From Buttiauxella warmboldiae (GTDB taxonomy: Bacteria; Pseudomonadota; Gammaproteobacteria; Enterobacterales; Enterobacteriaceae), in NCBI RefSeq assembly GCF_003818135.1, contig NZ_RPOH01000063.1:1-46237 (forward strand): DNA of 46,237 nucleotides, given 5' to 3'. Below the pieces are notes generated by a model that was given only the letters and a program-made list of their open reading frames with translations, made no database searches and was not told where the DNA came from. The position numbers and the translations under genes are program-made. Positions within the stretch are counted from its first letter, which is position 1; every line of letters begins with the position of its first letter. Shown here piece after piece: positions 17,424 to 26,737 of the stretch.

Positions 17424-18487
17424 TGTACGTAGCCGTCAAAGGGGGCGAGAAGGCGATTGCCGCCGCCCATCAGCTTCAGGAGCACAATCGCCGCGGCGAT
17501 CGCAACCTGGCAGAGCTTAGCGTGGCGCAAATCGAGCAGCAGCTTGGGCTGGCGGTTGACCGGGTGATGACCGAAGGGGGCATTGCCGATCGTGAACTCG
17601 CCGCACTCGCCATCAAACAGGCCAGCGGCGATATGGTGGAAGCCATCTTCCTGCTGCGCGCCTACCGCACCACGCTGCCGCGTCTGGCGGTGAGCGAGCC
17701 GCTGGAAACCGCTGAAATGCGTATCGAGCGCCGAATCTCTGCGGTTTATAAAGACGTGCCGGGCGGCCAGCTGCTTGGCCCGACATACGACTACACCCAC
17801 CGCCTGCTGGATTTCACGCTGCTGGCCAATGGCGAAGCGCCGCAGCTTAAAGCTGCGGATGACCACGCCGAGGCCGCTCCGCACGTTTTCAGCCTGCTGG
17901 CGAAACAGGGGCTGGCAAAAGCCGAAGAAGATAACGGCGAAAAGCCCGATGACATCACGCGCCAGCCGCCGGTTTATCCATGTTCCCGCTCCTCGCGCCT
18001 GCAACAGCTGGTGCGCGGCGACGAAGGCTATTTACTGGCGCTCGCTTACTCCACTCAGCGCGGCTACGGGCGCAACCACCCGTTTGCCGGTGAAATTCGC
18101 AGCGGCTATGTCGATCTGGAAATCATCCCCGAAGAGCTGGGTTTTGCGGTGAACATCGGTGAACTGCTGATAACCGAGTGCGAAATGGTCAACGGCTTTG
18201 TGGCCCCCGCCGATGAAGATCCGTACTTTACCCGCGGCTACGGGCTGGTGTTCGGCATGAGCGAACGCAAAGCGATGGCGATGGCGCTGGTTGACCGCGC
18301 GCTGCAGGCGCCGGACTACGACGAAACCATAACCGGCCCGGCGCAGGATGAAGAGTTTGTGCTGGCGCATGCCGATAACGTTGAGGCTGCGGGCTTTGTC
18401 TCGCATCTGAAACTGCCGCACTACGTCGATTTCCAGGCCGAACTGGAACTGCTTAAACGTCTGCAAAAGGAACGCAATCGTGACTAA
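17423..18487 (+). CDS. phnI: Purine ribonucleoside triphosphate lyase subunit PhnI
   Basis: The protein has 354 residues, equal to E. coli. The start is ATG 17423 ([12 protein letters not shown]); a GTG two codons upstream is possible but not needed. PhnI is the catalytic subunit that displaces adenine from ATP with methylphosphonate, and on its own acts as a nucleosidase. Diagnostic stretches are GPTYDYTHRLLDFTLLANGE, PVYPCSRSSRLQQLVRGDEG and EFVLAHADNVEAAGFVSHLK. The stop overlaps the phnJ start by 8 nt. Confidence 0.96.
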   Translation: MYVAVKGGEKAIAAAHQLQEHNRRGDRNLAELSVAQIEQQLGLAVDRVMTEGGIADRELAALAIKQASGDMVEAIFLLRAYRTTLPRLAVSEPLETAEMRIERRISAVYKDVPGGQLLGPTYDYTHRLLDFTLLANGEAPQLKAADDHAEAAPHVFSLLAKQGLAKAEEDNGEKPDDITRQPPVYPCSRSSRLQQLVRGDEGYLLALAYSTQRGYGRNHPFAGEIRSGYVDLEIIPEELGFAVNIGELLITECEMVNGFVAPADEDPYFTRGYGLVFGMSERKAMAMALVDRALQAPDYDETITGPAQDEEFVLAHADNVEAAGFVSHLKLPHYVDFQAELELLKRLQKERNRD

Positions 18488-19328
18488 GGCACTCACCGGC
18501 TACAACTTTGCTTATCTGGATGAGCAAACCAAGCGCACGCTGCGGCGCGCGATCCTCAAAGCCGTGGCGATCCCCGGTTTCCAGGTGCCGTTTGGCGGGC
18601 GTGAAATGCCGATGCCGTACGGCTGGGGTACGGGCGGCATTCAAATTACCGCCAGCGTGATTGGCGAGAATGACGTACTGAAAGTGATTGACCAGGGGGC
18701 GGATGACACCACTAACGCCGTGTCGATTCGCAACTTCTTCAAACGCGTTACGGATGTGGCTACCACGGAATCCACCGCTGACGCCACGCTGATTCAGACG
18801 CGCCACCGCATCCCCGAAATGCCGCTTCGTGAGGATCAAATCCTGATTTACCAGGTGCCAATCCCTGAACCACTGCGTTTTATCGAACCGCGTGAAACCG
18901 AAACCCGCACCATGCACGCGCTCGAAGAGTACGGCGTGATGCAGGTAAAACTGTATGAAGACATCGCCCGCTTCGGCCATATCGCCACCACTTACGCCTA
19001 CCCGGTGAAAGTGAACGAGCGCTACGTGATGGACCCGTCGCCGATTCCGAAATTCGATAACCCGAAAATGGACATGATGCCCGCGCTCCAGCTGTTTGGC
19101 GCCGGGCGCGAAAAACGTATTTACGCGGTGCCACCGTACACCCGCGTCGAAAGCCTCGATTTTGACGACCATCCGTTTACCGTCCAGCAGTGGGACGAAC
19201 CGTGCGCGATTTGCGGCTCGCGCCACAGTTACCTCGATGAAGTGGTGCTCGACGATGCGGGCAACCGCATGTTCGTCTGCTCCGATACCGATTTCTGCCG
19301 CCAGAACAGCGAGGCCGCAAGCTCATGA
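18480..19328 (+). CDS. phnJ: Alpha-D-ribose-1-methylphosphonate-5-phosphate C-P lyase PhnJ
   Basis: The protein has 282 residues. It begins with GTG 18480, preceded by AAAAGGAA; E. coli has one residue fewer. This is the radical-SAM enzyme that breaks the carbon-phosphorus bond to release methane (or another alkane) and ribose-1,2-cyclic phosphate-5-phosphate. Its [4Fe-4S] ligands are in an unusual C-terminal CX2CX21C arrangement: Cys242, Cys245 (CAIC) and Cys267; Cys273 is the thiyl-radical residue. All are present. It overlaps phnI (8 nt) and phnK (4 nt). Confidence 0.97.
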   Translation: MTKALTGYNFAYLDEQTKRTLRRAILKAVAIPGFQVPFGGREMPMPYGWGTGGIQITASVIGENDVLKVIDQGADDTTNAVSIRNFFKRVTDVATTESTADATLIQTRHRIPEMPLREDQILIYQVPIPEPLRFIEPRETETRTMHALEEYGVMQVKLYEDIARFGHIATTYAYPVKVNERYVMDPSPIPKFDNPKMDMMPALQLFGAGREKRIYAVPPYTRVESLDFDDHPFTVQQWDEPCAICGSRHSYLDEVVLDDAGNRMFVCSDTDFCRQNSEAASS

Positions 19329-20083
19329 CTCAACCGTTACTTTCGGTCAATAACCTGACCCACCTGTACGCACCGGGCAAAGGCTTCAGCGATGTATCAT
19401 TCGAGCTGTACCCAGGCGAAGTGCTGGGAATTGTCGGCGAATCCGGCTCCGGTAAAACCACGCTGCTGAAATCTATTTCCGCGCGCCTGGCGCCGCAAAA
19501 CGGGGAAGTGGTTTACCTGGACTCCTCGCTTTACGACATGAGCGAAGGCGAGCGCCGCCGCCTGCTGCGCACCGAATGGGGCGTGGTTCACCAACACGCG
19601 ATGGACGGCTTGCGCCGCCACGTTTCGGCCGGCGGCAACATCGGCGAGCGCTTAATGGCAACCGGCGCACGTCATTATGGCGAGATCCGCGCGACCGCCG
19701 AGCGTTGGTTAGAAGAAGTGGAGATCCCCGCCTCGCGTATCGACGACCTGCCGACCACGTTTTCCGGTGGCATGCAGCAGCGCCTGCAAATAGCCCGCAA
19801 CCTGGTGACGCACCCGAAACTGGTGTTTATGGATGAGCCCACCGGCGGGCTGGACGTTTCCGTTCAGGCGCGCTTGCTTGATTTGCTGCGCGGCTTGGTG
19901 CGCGAGCTTAACCTCGCGGTGGTGATTGTCACCCACGATTTAGGCGTTGCGCGCCTGCTGGCCGACCGCCTGCTGGTGATGAAGCAGGGGCAGGTGGTAG
20001 AAAGCGGCCTGACCGACCGCGTGCTGGACGATCCTCACCACCCGTACACCCAACTGCTTGTTTCCTCCGTCCTTCAGAATTAG
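19325..20083 (+). CDS. phnK: C-P lyase ABC-type ATPase subunit PhnK
   Basis: The protein has 252 residues. ABC ATPase motifs are GESGSGKTT (Walker A), FSGGMQQRLQ (signature), LVFMDEPTGGLD (Walker B) and VIVTHD (switch His). PhnK is not a transporter subunit: it docks on PhnJ of the core complex and, with PhnL, couples ATP turnover to opening of the active site. The ATG overlaps the phnJ stop (ATGA). Confidence 0.95.
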   Translation: MTQPLLSVNNLTHLYAPGKGFSDVSFELYPGEVLGIVGESGSGKTTLLKSISARLAPQNGEVVYLDSSLYDMSEGERRRLLRTEWGVVHQHAMDGLRRHVSAGGNIGERLMATGARHYGEIRATAERWLEEVEIPASRIDDLPTTFSGGMQQRLQIARNLVTHPKLVFMDEPTGGLDVSVQARLLDLLRGLVRELNLAVVIVTHDLGVARLLADRLLVMKQGQVVESGLTDRVLDDPHHPYTQLLVSSVLQN

Positions 20084-20092
20084 GTGCGCACG

Positions 20093-20794
20093 ATGACCAG
20101 ATTACGGGTTGAAAACCTGAGCAAAACCTTTGTGTTACACCATCAGCACGGCATCCGTTTGCCGGTGCTGACAAACGCTTCGCTTGAAGTGAAATCCGGC
20201 GAGTGCGTGGTGCTGCACGGGCACTCCGGCAGCGGGAAGTCCACGCTTTTGCGCTCGCTGTACGCCAACTATTTGCCGGACGAAGGGCATATTTGGGTAA
20301 AGCATAACGACGACTGGCTCGACATTGTGCAGGCTCCGGCGCGTGACGTGCTGGCGGTGCGCCGCCAGACCATCGGCTGGGTGAGCCAGTTTTTGCGCGT
20401 TATCCCGCGAATTTGTGCGCTGGAAGTGGTGATGCAGCCGCTGCTGGATTTGGGCGTCTCGCGTGAGGTCTGTGAAGACAAAGCGTCAATGTTACTGACG
20501 CGGCTGAATGTACCGGAGCGCCTGTGGAGCCTGGCGCCGTCAACGTTTTCCGGCGGTGAGCAGCAGCGTGTCAACATTGCCCGCGGGTTTATTGTCGATT
20601 ATCCCATCCTGCTGCTTGATGAGCCGACCGCTTCGCTGGATGCGAAAAACAGCGCCGCGGTGGTGGAGTTAATTCTGGAGGCCAAAGCGCGAGGCGCTGC
20701 GGTAGTAGGCATTTTTCACGATGAAAGCGTGCGCAGCCTGGTGGCAGACAGGCTGCATGCTATGGCAACCGTCGAGGCCGAAAATGATCGTTAA
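20093..20794 (+). CDS. phnL: C-P lyase ABC-type ATPase subunit PhnL
   Basis: The protein has 233 residues, starting at ATG 20093 ([18 protein letters not shown]); a GTG at 20084 would add three residues. Motifs are [23 protein letters not shown] and [11 protein letters not shown], with the switch His in GIFHDE. PhnL binds on top of the PhnK dimer in the C-P lyase holocomplex and is needed for methylphosphonate activation. The end overlaps phnM by 11 nt. Confidence 0.95.
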   Translation: MTRLRVENLSKTFVLHHQHGIRLPVLTNASLEVKSGECVVLHGHSGSGKSTLLRSLYANYLPDEGHIWVKHNDDWLDIVQAPARDVLAVRRQTIGWVSQFLRVIPRICALEVVMQPLLDLGVSREVCEDKASMLLTRLNVPERLWSLAPSTFSGGEQQRVNIARGFIVDYPILLLDEPTASLDAKNSAAVVELILEAKARGAAVVGIFHDESVRSLVADRLHAMATVEAENDR

Positions 20795-21920
20795 TAACGT
20801 CAAACTGGTGCTGGAAAACGAAGTGGTGAGCGGCTCGCTGGAAGTGGCCGACGGGGTGATTCGTAACTTTGCCGATAGCCCAAGCCAGCTGCCGCAGGCG
20901 CTGGATGGCGAAGGTGGCTGGCTGCTGCCGGGGCTTATCGAGCTGCATACCGATAACCTCGATAAATTCTTCACCCCGCGGCCAAAGGTGGACTGGCCCG
21001 CCCATTCGGCAATGAGCAGCCACGACGCATTAATGGTGGCCAGCGGGATCACCACCGTGCTGGACGCCGTGGCGCTGGGCGATGTGCGCGACGGCGGCGA
21101 CCGCCTGGAAAATCTTGAAAAGATGATTAACGCGGTGATGGATAGCCAGGCGCGTGGCGTCAACCGTGCCGAGCACCGCCTGCATTTGCGCTGCGAATTG
21201 CCGCATCACTCCACGCTGCCGCTGTTTCAGCAGCTGATTGAGCGCGGCGGCGTGTCGCTGGTGTCGTTGATGGACCACTCCCCGGGCCAGCGCCAGTTCG
21301 CGAACCTGGTAAAATATCGCGAATATTACCAGGGGAAATACCAGCTTAACGACGCCGAAATGGACAGCTACGAAACCGAACAGCTGGCGCTGGCGCAGCG
21401 CTGGTCGCAGCCAAATCGTCTGGTGATTGCCGCCGAGTGCCGCGCGCGCAATATTGCGCTCGCCAGTCACGACGACGCCACAAAGGCGCACGTGGAGGAA
21501 TCTCACCAGCTGGGTAGTGCGATCGCTGAATTTCCTACCACGCTTGAAGCGGCACAGGCTTCGCGCCAGCATGGTTTAAGCGTGTTGATGGGGGCGCCAA
21601 ACATTGTGCGCGGCGGCTCGCATTCCGGCAACGTGGCGGCGCATCAGCTCGCGCAAGCCGGCCTGCTGGATATTCTCTCCTCTGATTATTATCCGGCGAG
21701 TCTGCTGGACGCCGCATTCCGTATCGCCAACGACGAGGCAAACAGCTTCACTCTGCCACAGGCCGTGGCGTTGGTGACTCGCAACCCGGCACGAGCGCTG
21801 AATCTGGACGATCGTGGCGTGCTGGCAGAAGGCAAACGGGCCGATATGGTGCTGGCGCATCGGCACGGCGACCACATTCACATCGGCCATGTCTGGCGTC
21901 AGGGAACACGGGTGTTCTGA
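20784..21920 (+). CDS. phnM: Alpha-D-ribose-1-methylphosphonate-5-triphosphate diphosphatase PhnM
   Basis: The protein has 378 residues, the E. coli length, starting at ATG 20784 ([17 protein letters not shown]); an ATG at 20721 would extend into phnL. It is an amidohydrolase-fold enzyme that removes pyrophosphate from the triphosphate made by PhnGHIL. Metal-binding candidates are in [20 protein letters not shown] and [15 protein letters not shown]. The stop overlaps the phnN start (TGATG). Confidence 0.96.
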   Translation: MIVNNVKLVLENEVVSGSLEVADGVIRNFADSPSQLPQALDGEGGWLLPGLIELHTDNLDKFFTPRPKVDWPAHSAMSSHDALMVASGITTVLDAVALGDVRDGGDRLENLEKMINAVMDSQARGVNRAEHRLHLRCELPHHSTLPLFQQLIERGGVSLVSLMDHSPGQRQFANLVKYREYYQGKYQLNDAEMDSYETEQLALAQRWSQPNRLVIAAECRARNIALASHDDATKAHVEESHQLGSAIAEFPTTLEAAQASRQHGLSVLMGAPNIVRGGSHSGNVAAHQLAQAGLLDILSSDYYPASLLDAAFRIANDEANSFTLPQAVALVTRNPARALNLDDRGVLAEGKRADMVLAHRHGDHIHIGHVWRQGTRVF

Positions 21921-22507
21921 TGAGCAAAATCGTCTGGTTGATGGGGCCGTCTGGCTCCGGGAAAGACAGCCTGCTCGGCGCGCTGCGCCAGCAGGAAAAT
22001 AATCAGCTGCTGGTGGCGCATCGCTACATCACGCGCGCAGCCGACGCAGGCTGTGAAAATCATATCGCCCTGAGTGCAAAAGAGTTCACGCAGCGCCAGC
22101 AGCAGGGGCTGTTCGCTCTGTGCTGGCAGGCACACCACCAGCGTTATGGCGTAGGGATAGAGCTGGATATCTGGCTTGATAGCGGGTTAGATGTGGTGGT
22201 CAACGGTTCGCGCCAGCATCTGCCCCAGGCGCGGGCGCGTTACGGCGACGCGCTGGTGCCCGTTTGCCTGCATGTTTCCACCGAGGTGCTGCGTCAGCGC
22301 CTGCAGCAGCGCGGGCGTGAAAGCGCGCAGCAGATTGAACAGCGGCTGCAGCGCGCGGCCCTGTATGCCCCGGGTTTGGACGAGTGTCTGATACTGAACA
22401 ATGATGGCAGTCTGGCGGAGTCTGTCATATTGTTTATGCGGCTGATCGAAAGCCAGCGCAACGCCAATATCGTCCACTTTCGCCCGCAGGAACCCCGCCA
22501 TGTCTGA
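21920..22507 (+). CDS. phnN: Ribose 1,5-bisphosphate phosphokinase PhnN
   Basis: The protein has 195 residues (185 in E. coli, so the C-terminus is slightly extended). The P-loop GPSGSGKDS is at residues 9-17 in a guanylate-kinase-like fold. It phosphorylates ribose 1,5-bisphosphate to PRPP, returning the ribosyl product of the C-P lyase pathway to nucleotide synthesis. It overlaps phnM by one base and phnO by 8 nt. Confidence 0.94.
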   Translation: MSKIVWLMGPSGSGKDSLLGALRQQENNQLLVAHRYITRAADAGCENHIALSAKEFTQRQQQGLFALCWQAHHQRYGVGIELDIWLDSGLDVVVNGSRQHLPQARARYGDALVPVCLHVSTEVLRQRLQQRGRESAQQIEQRLQRAALYAPGLDECLILNNDGSLAESVILFMRLIESQRNANIVHFRPQEPRHV

Positions 22508-22967
22508 CACCCTTGAATTTCGCCGTGCCACCCTTGCCGACAGCAATGATGTTTATGCTTTGATTTGCGAACTGAAACAGGCGGAGTTTAACCGTCAGGC
22601 ATTTAACGTGGGGTTTGCGGCAAATCTCGAAGACCATAACCTGTGCTACCAGCTGGCGGTACTCAACGGTGAAACGGTGGGAATGGTCGGTTTGCATATG
22701 CAGTTTCATCTGCACCATGTGAACTGGGTGGGGGAAATTCAGGAGCTGGTGGTGATGCCGCAGGCACGCGGCCACGGCGTGGGCAGTAAATTACTGGCGT
22801 GGGCCGAAGAGCAGGCGCGCATTGCCGGAGCCGAGCTGACGGAGCTTTCCACCAGCGCTAAACGGCTTGATGCTCACCGGTTCTATCAGCGCGAAGGGTA
22901 TCAGCATACCCATTTCCGTTTTACCAAAGCCGTGGAGATCCTTCATGAGCCTGACGTTAACTCTTAG
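22500..22967 (+). CDS. phnO: Aminoalkylphosphonate N-acetyltransferase PhnO
   Basis: The protein has 155 residues of the GNAT fold. The acetyl-CoA site is visible in [27 protein letters not shown] (R/Q-x-x-G-x-G/A pattern), followed by [18 protein letters not shown]. PhnO acetylates 1-aminoalkylphosphonates and 2-aminoethylphosphonate, needed for use or detoxification of aminomethylphosphonate. It is about ten residues longer than E. coli PhnO, at the C-terminus, because its frame runs 23 nt into phnP. Confidence 0.94.
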   Translation: MSDTLEFRRATLADSNDVYALICELKQAEFNRQAFNVGFAANLEDHNLCYQLAVLNGETVGMVGLHMQFHLHHVNWVGEIQELVVMPQARGHGVGSKLLAWAEEQARIAGAELTELSTSAKRLDAHRFYQREGYQHTHFRFTKAVEILHEPDVNS

Positions 22968-23703
22968 CGGTACGGGCGGCGCGCAGCTGGTTCCCGCTTT
23001 TGGCTGTTTTTGTGCCGCCTGCGAGCGCGCCCGCAATCATCCACAATATCGCCGCAAGCCGTGTAGCGCAGTGGTGAAGTTTAACGATGCGGTCACGCTG
23101 CTGGATGCGGGCATTCCCGATTTAATCGACCACTGGCAGCCAGGGGAGTTTCAGCAGTTTTTGCTGACTCATTACCATATGGACCACGTTCAGGGCTTGT
23201 TCCCGCTACGCTGGGGCGTGGGCGATAAGATCCCGGTTTACGGCCCCGCCGATGAACAAGGCTGTGACGACTTGTTTAAACATCCCGGCATTCTGGATTT
23301 CAGCCACCGGCTGGAGCCTTTCGTCGGCTTTACCCTGCAAGCGCTGCGCGTTACGCCTGTGCCGCTCAACCATTCAAAACTGACGCTGGGCTATCTGTTT
23401 GAAACGCCACATAGCCGCGTGGCGTGGCTATGCGATACCGCAGGCCTGCCGGACAAGACGCTGAGGTTTCTGGCGAACAATAAACCGCAGGTCGTGGTGA
23501 TTGATTGCAGCCACGAACCCAGCGCCGAAACGCCCAAAAATCACTGCGATTTAAATACGGTTATCGAGCTGAATAAGCAGATAGGTTGCCCAAGAGTGAT
23601 CCTGACGCATATCAGCCACCAGTTTGACCGCTGGCTGATGGAAAACCCCTTACCGAAAGGGTTTGAGGCGGCGGTTGATGGGATGGTTATTCGGGTGGAT
23701 TAA
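22945..23703 (+). CDS. phnP: Phosphoribosyl 1,2-cyclic phosphodiesterase PhnP
   Basis: The protein has 252 residues, the E. coli length, starting at ATG 22945 ([14 protein letters not shown]); longer in-frame starts lie within phnO. It is a metallo-beta-lactamase-fold hydrolase with the HYHMDH metal motif, a structural zinc site near the N-terminus (CFCAACERA and Cys of KPCSAVV), and later ligands in CDTAG and THISH. It opens ribose-1,2-cyclic phosphate-5-phosphate to ribose 1,5-bisphosphate, the PhnN substrate. It ends the operon. Confidence 0.96.
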   Translation: MSLTLTLSGTGGAQLVPAFGCFCAACERARNHPQYRRKPCSAVVKFNDAVTLLDAGIPDLIDHWQPGEFQQFLLTHYHMDHVQGLFPLRWGVGDKIPVYGPADEQGCDDLFKHPGILDFSHRLEPFVGFTLQALRVTPVPLNHSKLTLGYLFETPHSRVAWLCDTAGLPDKTLRFLANNKPQVVVIDCSHEPSAETPKNHCDLNTVIELNKQIGCPRVILTHISHQFDRWLMENPLPKGFEAAVDGMVIRVD

Positions 23704-23789
23704 TACCGGACGGCGCTGCTGTACAGGCTACGTTTAGCGGGTGATTTTGCCGCAGGCGTCAGCACAAACTGGAAAGGCTCCCGCATCCG

Positions 23790-24134
23790 TTACCGAAAAT
23801 CATCGTCCAGACGGCGTTGTTCTTCTTCAAGCTGACGGCGTTGATTATCCAGCTGGCGCTGCTGGTCATCGAGCTGGCGGTGACGCTCTTCAAGCTGGCG
23901 CAGGCGCTCTTCATACTGGCGACGACTTTCATCATTTCTGCGTTGGCTGTCATCGTTCCAGCGCCTCTCCTCGTTATCATCGCTGCGGCTGTTATTCGGC
24001 TGATAAGCGTCGTTAATCGCCTGCGAAATAGATCCTACAATCGAACTCTCAAACAGGCCGTCGAGCGCGTCGGCCCGGGCGGCGGTTGCCACGGTCAGGG
24101 AGCCGAGCAGCAGTACAGTGGAATAACGATTCAT
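23790..24134 (-). CDS. yjdP: Periplasmic coiled-coil protein YjdP
   Basis: The protein has 114 residues. An N-terminal signal peptide (about 1-22, ending ARA) is followed by the SQAINDAYQPN segment shared with E. coli YjdP, and then by a charged heptad-like region (about 55-112) with repeats of QLEERHRQLDDQQRQLDNQR type, predicted to form a single long helix or coiled coil. It lies convergent to phnP, as in E. coli. Function is unknown. Its repetitive DNA makes a misleading long plus-strand frame. Confidence 0.88.
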   Translation of the reverse strand: MNRYSTVLLLGSLTVATAARADALDGLFESSIVGSISQAINDAYQPNNSRSDDNEERRWNDDSQRRNDESRRQYEERLRQLEERHRQLDDQQRQLDNQRRQLEEEQRRLDDDFR

Positions 24135-24481
24135 AAGCCAGTCTCATGAAAGGGAGTCTCTGAACGATAAGAAAAAGGGCTACAGCGCAATAGCGGAGAA
24201 ATCCCAATTTTTCAAGCAACAAAATAATTACAAATATTCTTCCTTTTTAACCATTAACTTAAAATATTCGCTAAGAAACATCTCGCCCGCGTTAACAAAA
24301 AAATTTAAAAAATATGATCGTTATCGGCTATTTAAAAAGAAATACTGAAACGATATTTCAAGTTATGGGGTTGCGTGTTTTAATGTTTCCAATTCAAACT
24401 TTCCCCAAAATAATTCTGGTTACATCGCAGCGGCAAGGATGCAGCTTGAAGTATGAAGGGCATAACTCATAGGGAACTACA
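24135..24481. other. AT-rich upstream region of the symporter gene
   Basis: This is 347 nt without a gene, distinctly AT-rich (about 24180-24430) compared with the flanking genes. It must hold the yjdP and symporter promoters. A KdgR-like palindrome (24346-24360) and a TTGAAGTATGA repeat (24446-24456) are the only structured elements I see. Confidence 0.6.
24346..24360. promoter_or_regulatory. KdgR-like palindrome upstream of the symporter
   Basis: TGAAACGATATTTCA has inverted arms TGAAA/TTTCA and fits the KdgR core AAAYRNYRTTT exactly (AAACGATATTT). The outer positions match the KdgR consensus only partly. A related LacI/IclR-type operator or a degraded Cra site is also possible. If genuine, it would tie the transporter to uronate or pectin breakdown products. 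Confidence 0.4.
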
Positions 24482-26260
24482 ATGTCTTACGATTACATTG
24501 TAATAGCGGGTTATTTCTTACTGATGGTGGCGATTAGCCTCCTGTTCAAAAAAATGGCCAATAACAGCACCAGCGACTACTTCCGCGGCGGCGGCAAGAT
24601 GCTGTGGTGGATGGTTGGGGCAACCGCGTTTATGACGCAGTTCTCCGCCTGGACCTTCACAGGCGCTGCGGGCAAGGCCTTTACCGATGGATTCGCCGTG
24701 CTGGCGGTATTTATCGGCAACATGTTTGCTTATCTTCTGGCGTGGGCTTACTTCGCTCGCCGCTTCCGTCAAATGCGCGTTGATACCCCAACTGAAGCGG
24801 TGCGTCGCCGTTTTGGCCCGGTCAACGAGCAGTTCTTTACCTGGGTGATTATCCCGCTGAGCGTGATTAACGCTGGCGTGTGGCTCAATGGCCTTGGCGT
24901 ATTCGCCTCTGCGGTCTTTAACGCAGATATCATCACCACTATCTGGATTACCGGCCTTGCGGTGCTGGCCATTTCTATGCTCAGTGGCGCATGGGGCGTG
25001 GTGGCATCCGACTTTATTCAGACGCTGGTTATTGCGGTGATTTCCGTCGCCTGTGCTGTGGTTGCCCTGTGGGCCGTCGGCGGTCCGGCAAATATCGTAA
25101 CCGAGTTCCCGTCTGGCTTCTTTACCGGCCCGGACATGAACTATCCGTTACTGATGGTGGGCACCTTCCTGTTCTTCGTGGTCAAGCAGTTGCAAAGTAT
25201 CAACAACATGCAGGAATCCTATCGCTTCCTGAATGCGAAAGACTCCAAAAACGCCAGCAAAGCGGCGCTGATGGCGCTGCTGATGATGCTGGTGGGCGCG
25301 GTGATCTGGTTTATCCCACCGTGGGCAACGGCGATTCTGTACCCGAATGCTGGCGCGCAATACCCGGAACTGGGTGCTAAAGCACGCGATGCGGTTTACC
25401 TGGTGTTTGCTCGTGAAGCAATGCCGCTGGGTACGGTAGGGCTGCTGATGGCGGGCCTGTTCGCCGCTACCATGTCCTCGATGGACTCCGCGCTGAACCG
25501 TAACTCCGGTATCTTCGTGCGTAGCTTCTACGCCACGATCGTGCGTAAAGGCAAAGCGACCGATAAAGAGCAGCTGCGCGCGGGTCAAATCGCCTGCCTG
25601 GTTAACGGCCTGCTGGTTATCTTTATGGCGCAGTTCTTTAACTCGCTCAAGCACCTCAGCCTGTTTGACCTGATGATGCAGGTGGCTACCCTGCTGCAAT
25701 CACCGATTCTGGTGCCGCTGTTCTTCGGTATGCTGATTCGCAAAACCCCTTCATGGGCACCGTGGGCGACCGTTGTCTTCGGCCTGGGCGTCTCCTGGAT
25801 GGTGGTGGATGTGTTCACTCCGCAGTATGTGATGTCCTGGTTCGGCGTTGAGAAACTGACGGGCCGCGAAGTCAGCGAGCTGAAAACCATCATTCCAATC
25901 GTTGCGCACCTTGTGCTGACCGGTGGCTTCTTCTGCCTGAGCGCGCTGTTCTATAAGCCGCAGACAGACAAAAACGTTGCCGCAACTGACGCGTTCTTTA
26001 AAGATGTGGAAACCGAGTGTGTTGAAGATGACGCGCAGGACATCGTTGACCGCATGCAGCGTAACAAGCTGGGCGACCTGACCATCTATATGGCGATTGG
26101 GCTGTCTGCGATGATGCTGATTCCAAACCCACTCTGGGGCCGGTTGCTGTTCCTCGCCTGTGCTGCGGTGGTGTTCGTTGTTGGATACGCCTTAAAACGC
26201 AGTGCGAAGATTGATAGCGAGACGCTGGTACTCAAGCCGTCGGCGCAAACCAATCGTTAA
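24482..26260 (+). CDS. Sodium:solute symporter (SSS family), substrate unknown
   Basis: The protein has 592 residues with about 13 hydrophobic segments. The SSS family is indicated by STSDYFRGGGKMLWWMVGATAFMTQFSAWTFTG near the N-terminus (helix 1 broken by the substrate/Na+ site) and GLLMAGLFAATMSSMDSALNRNSGIF (the helix 8 sodium-site signature with Ser-Ser). A hydrophilic insertion (about 490-535) precedes two last helices. It imports a small organic solute with Na+. AGGGAACTAC precedes the ATG. It stands alone with its own terminator, so context gives no substrate; the KdgR-like box hints at a sugar acid. It is the longer SGLT-like type rather than PanF or PutP. Confidence 0.88.
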   Translation: MSYDYIVIAGYFLLMVAISLLFKKMANNSTSDYFRGGGKMLWWMVGATAFMTQFSAWTFTGAAGKAFTDGFAVLAVFIGNMFAYLLAWAYFARRFRQMRVDTPTEAVRRRFGPVNEQFFTWVIIPLSVINAGVWLNGLGVFASAVFNADIITTIWITGLAVLAISMLSGAWGVVASDFIQTLVIAVISVACAVVALWAVGGPANIVTEFPSGFFTGPDMNYPLLMVGTFLFFVVKQLQSINNMQESYRFLNAKDSKNASKAALMALLMMLVGAVIWFIPPWATAILYPNAGAQYPELGAKARDAVYLVFAREAMPLGTVGLLMAGLFAATMSSMDSALNRNSGIFVRSFYATIVRKGKATDKEQLRAGQIACLVNGLLVIFMAQFFNSLKHLSLFDLMMQVATLLQSPILVPLFFGMLIRKTPSWAPWATVVFGLGVSWMVVDVFTPQYVMSWFGVEKLTGREVSELKTIIPIVAHLVLTGGFFCLSALFYKPQTDKNVAATDAFFKDVETECVEDDAQDIVDRMQRNKLGDLTIYMAIGLSAMMLIPNPLWGRLLFLACAAVVFVVGYALKRSAKIDSETLVLKPSAQTNR

Positions 26261-26281
26261 AGATTGATAGCCTATGAAACT

Positions 26282-26309
26282 AGCCATCGAATATTCGATG
26301 GCTTTTTTT
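26282..26309 (+). terminator. Intrinsic terminator of the symporter gene
   Basis: AGCCATCGA (26282-26290) pairs with TCGATGGCT (26295-26303) over an ATAT loop, followed by seven T (26303-26309). This is a canonical Rho-independent terminator 21 nt after the stop. Confidence 0.93.
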
Positions 26310-26737
26310 ATTGCGAAGATCGGCCTTGTTAACATAAATAAGTCACCAACGATTTCTTTTATCCCTCATACTTCAAATCCCTGAATGAATTGACTGCTGT
26401 TTAAGCAATGAGTTATCTCCTGACTCCTGTGCACTGGCTAACCCTGTTTACAGTGCTGTGCCGCTTGAGAATCATCCCTTGATGCTGATAAGTAACCAGA
26501 AAGAGCAAGGTGGCGGTTATTTATTGTTAACTGCGACATTAATTCAGCGGTTCATTCTGTAGGCGCAGTTTCGTCGTCGAGAGCAAATCCATTGGCTAGT
26601 CTGAAAAATTCACCAGGAATAATCTCAGATACATTCGTAAAAATTATGTAATAAGTGCACTAATACACGTCGAATGATGTAAATCAGATGTATCATTATC
26701 GTTAATGCTATCGAAGCCGCTAACAGAGTGATGCGCT
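26310..26737. other. 428-nt leader/promoter region of the giant adhesin operon
   Basis: No credible gene is present. The region is relatively AT-rich, especially 26630-26715, and must contain the promoter of the five-gene adhesin operon. An inverted copy of the TTGAAGTATGA repeat lies at 26366-26376. I could not identify a sigma-28, CRP, PhoB or RcsB site with confidence. The ribosome site before the adhesin ATG is weak (AGAG at 26725-26728). Confidence 0.5.

Noticed and set aside
19325-20794. PhnK and PhnL as the missing ABC exporter of the adhesin
   Set aside because: They are soluble C-P lyase complex ATPases within the phn operon, have no membrane domain and lie 6 kb upstream in a different transcription unit.
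23741-24149. Long plus-strand frames opposite yjdP
   Set aside because: They arise from the repetitive Gln/Arg/Leu codons of the yjdP coiled coil read backwards; they lack a ribosome site and any recognisable family, while the minus-strand protein has a signal peptide and a known homologue.
24346-24360. Cra (FruR) operator
   Set aside because: Cra needs TGAAACGTTTCA-like arms without the three extra central bases present here; the spacing fits KdgR better.
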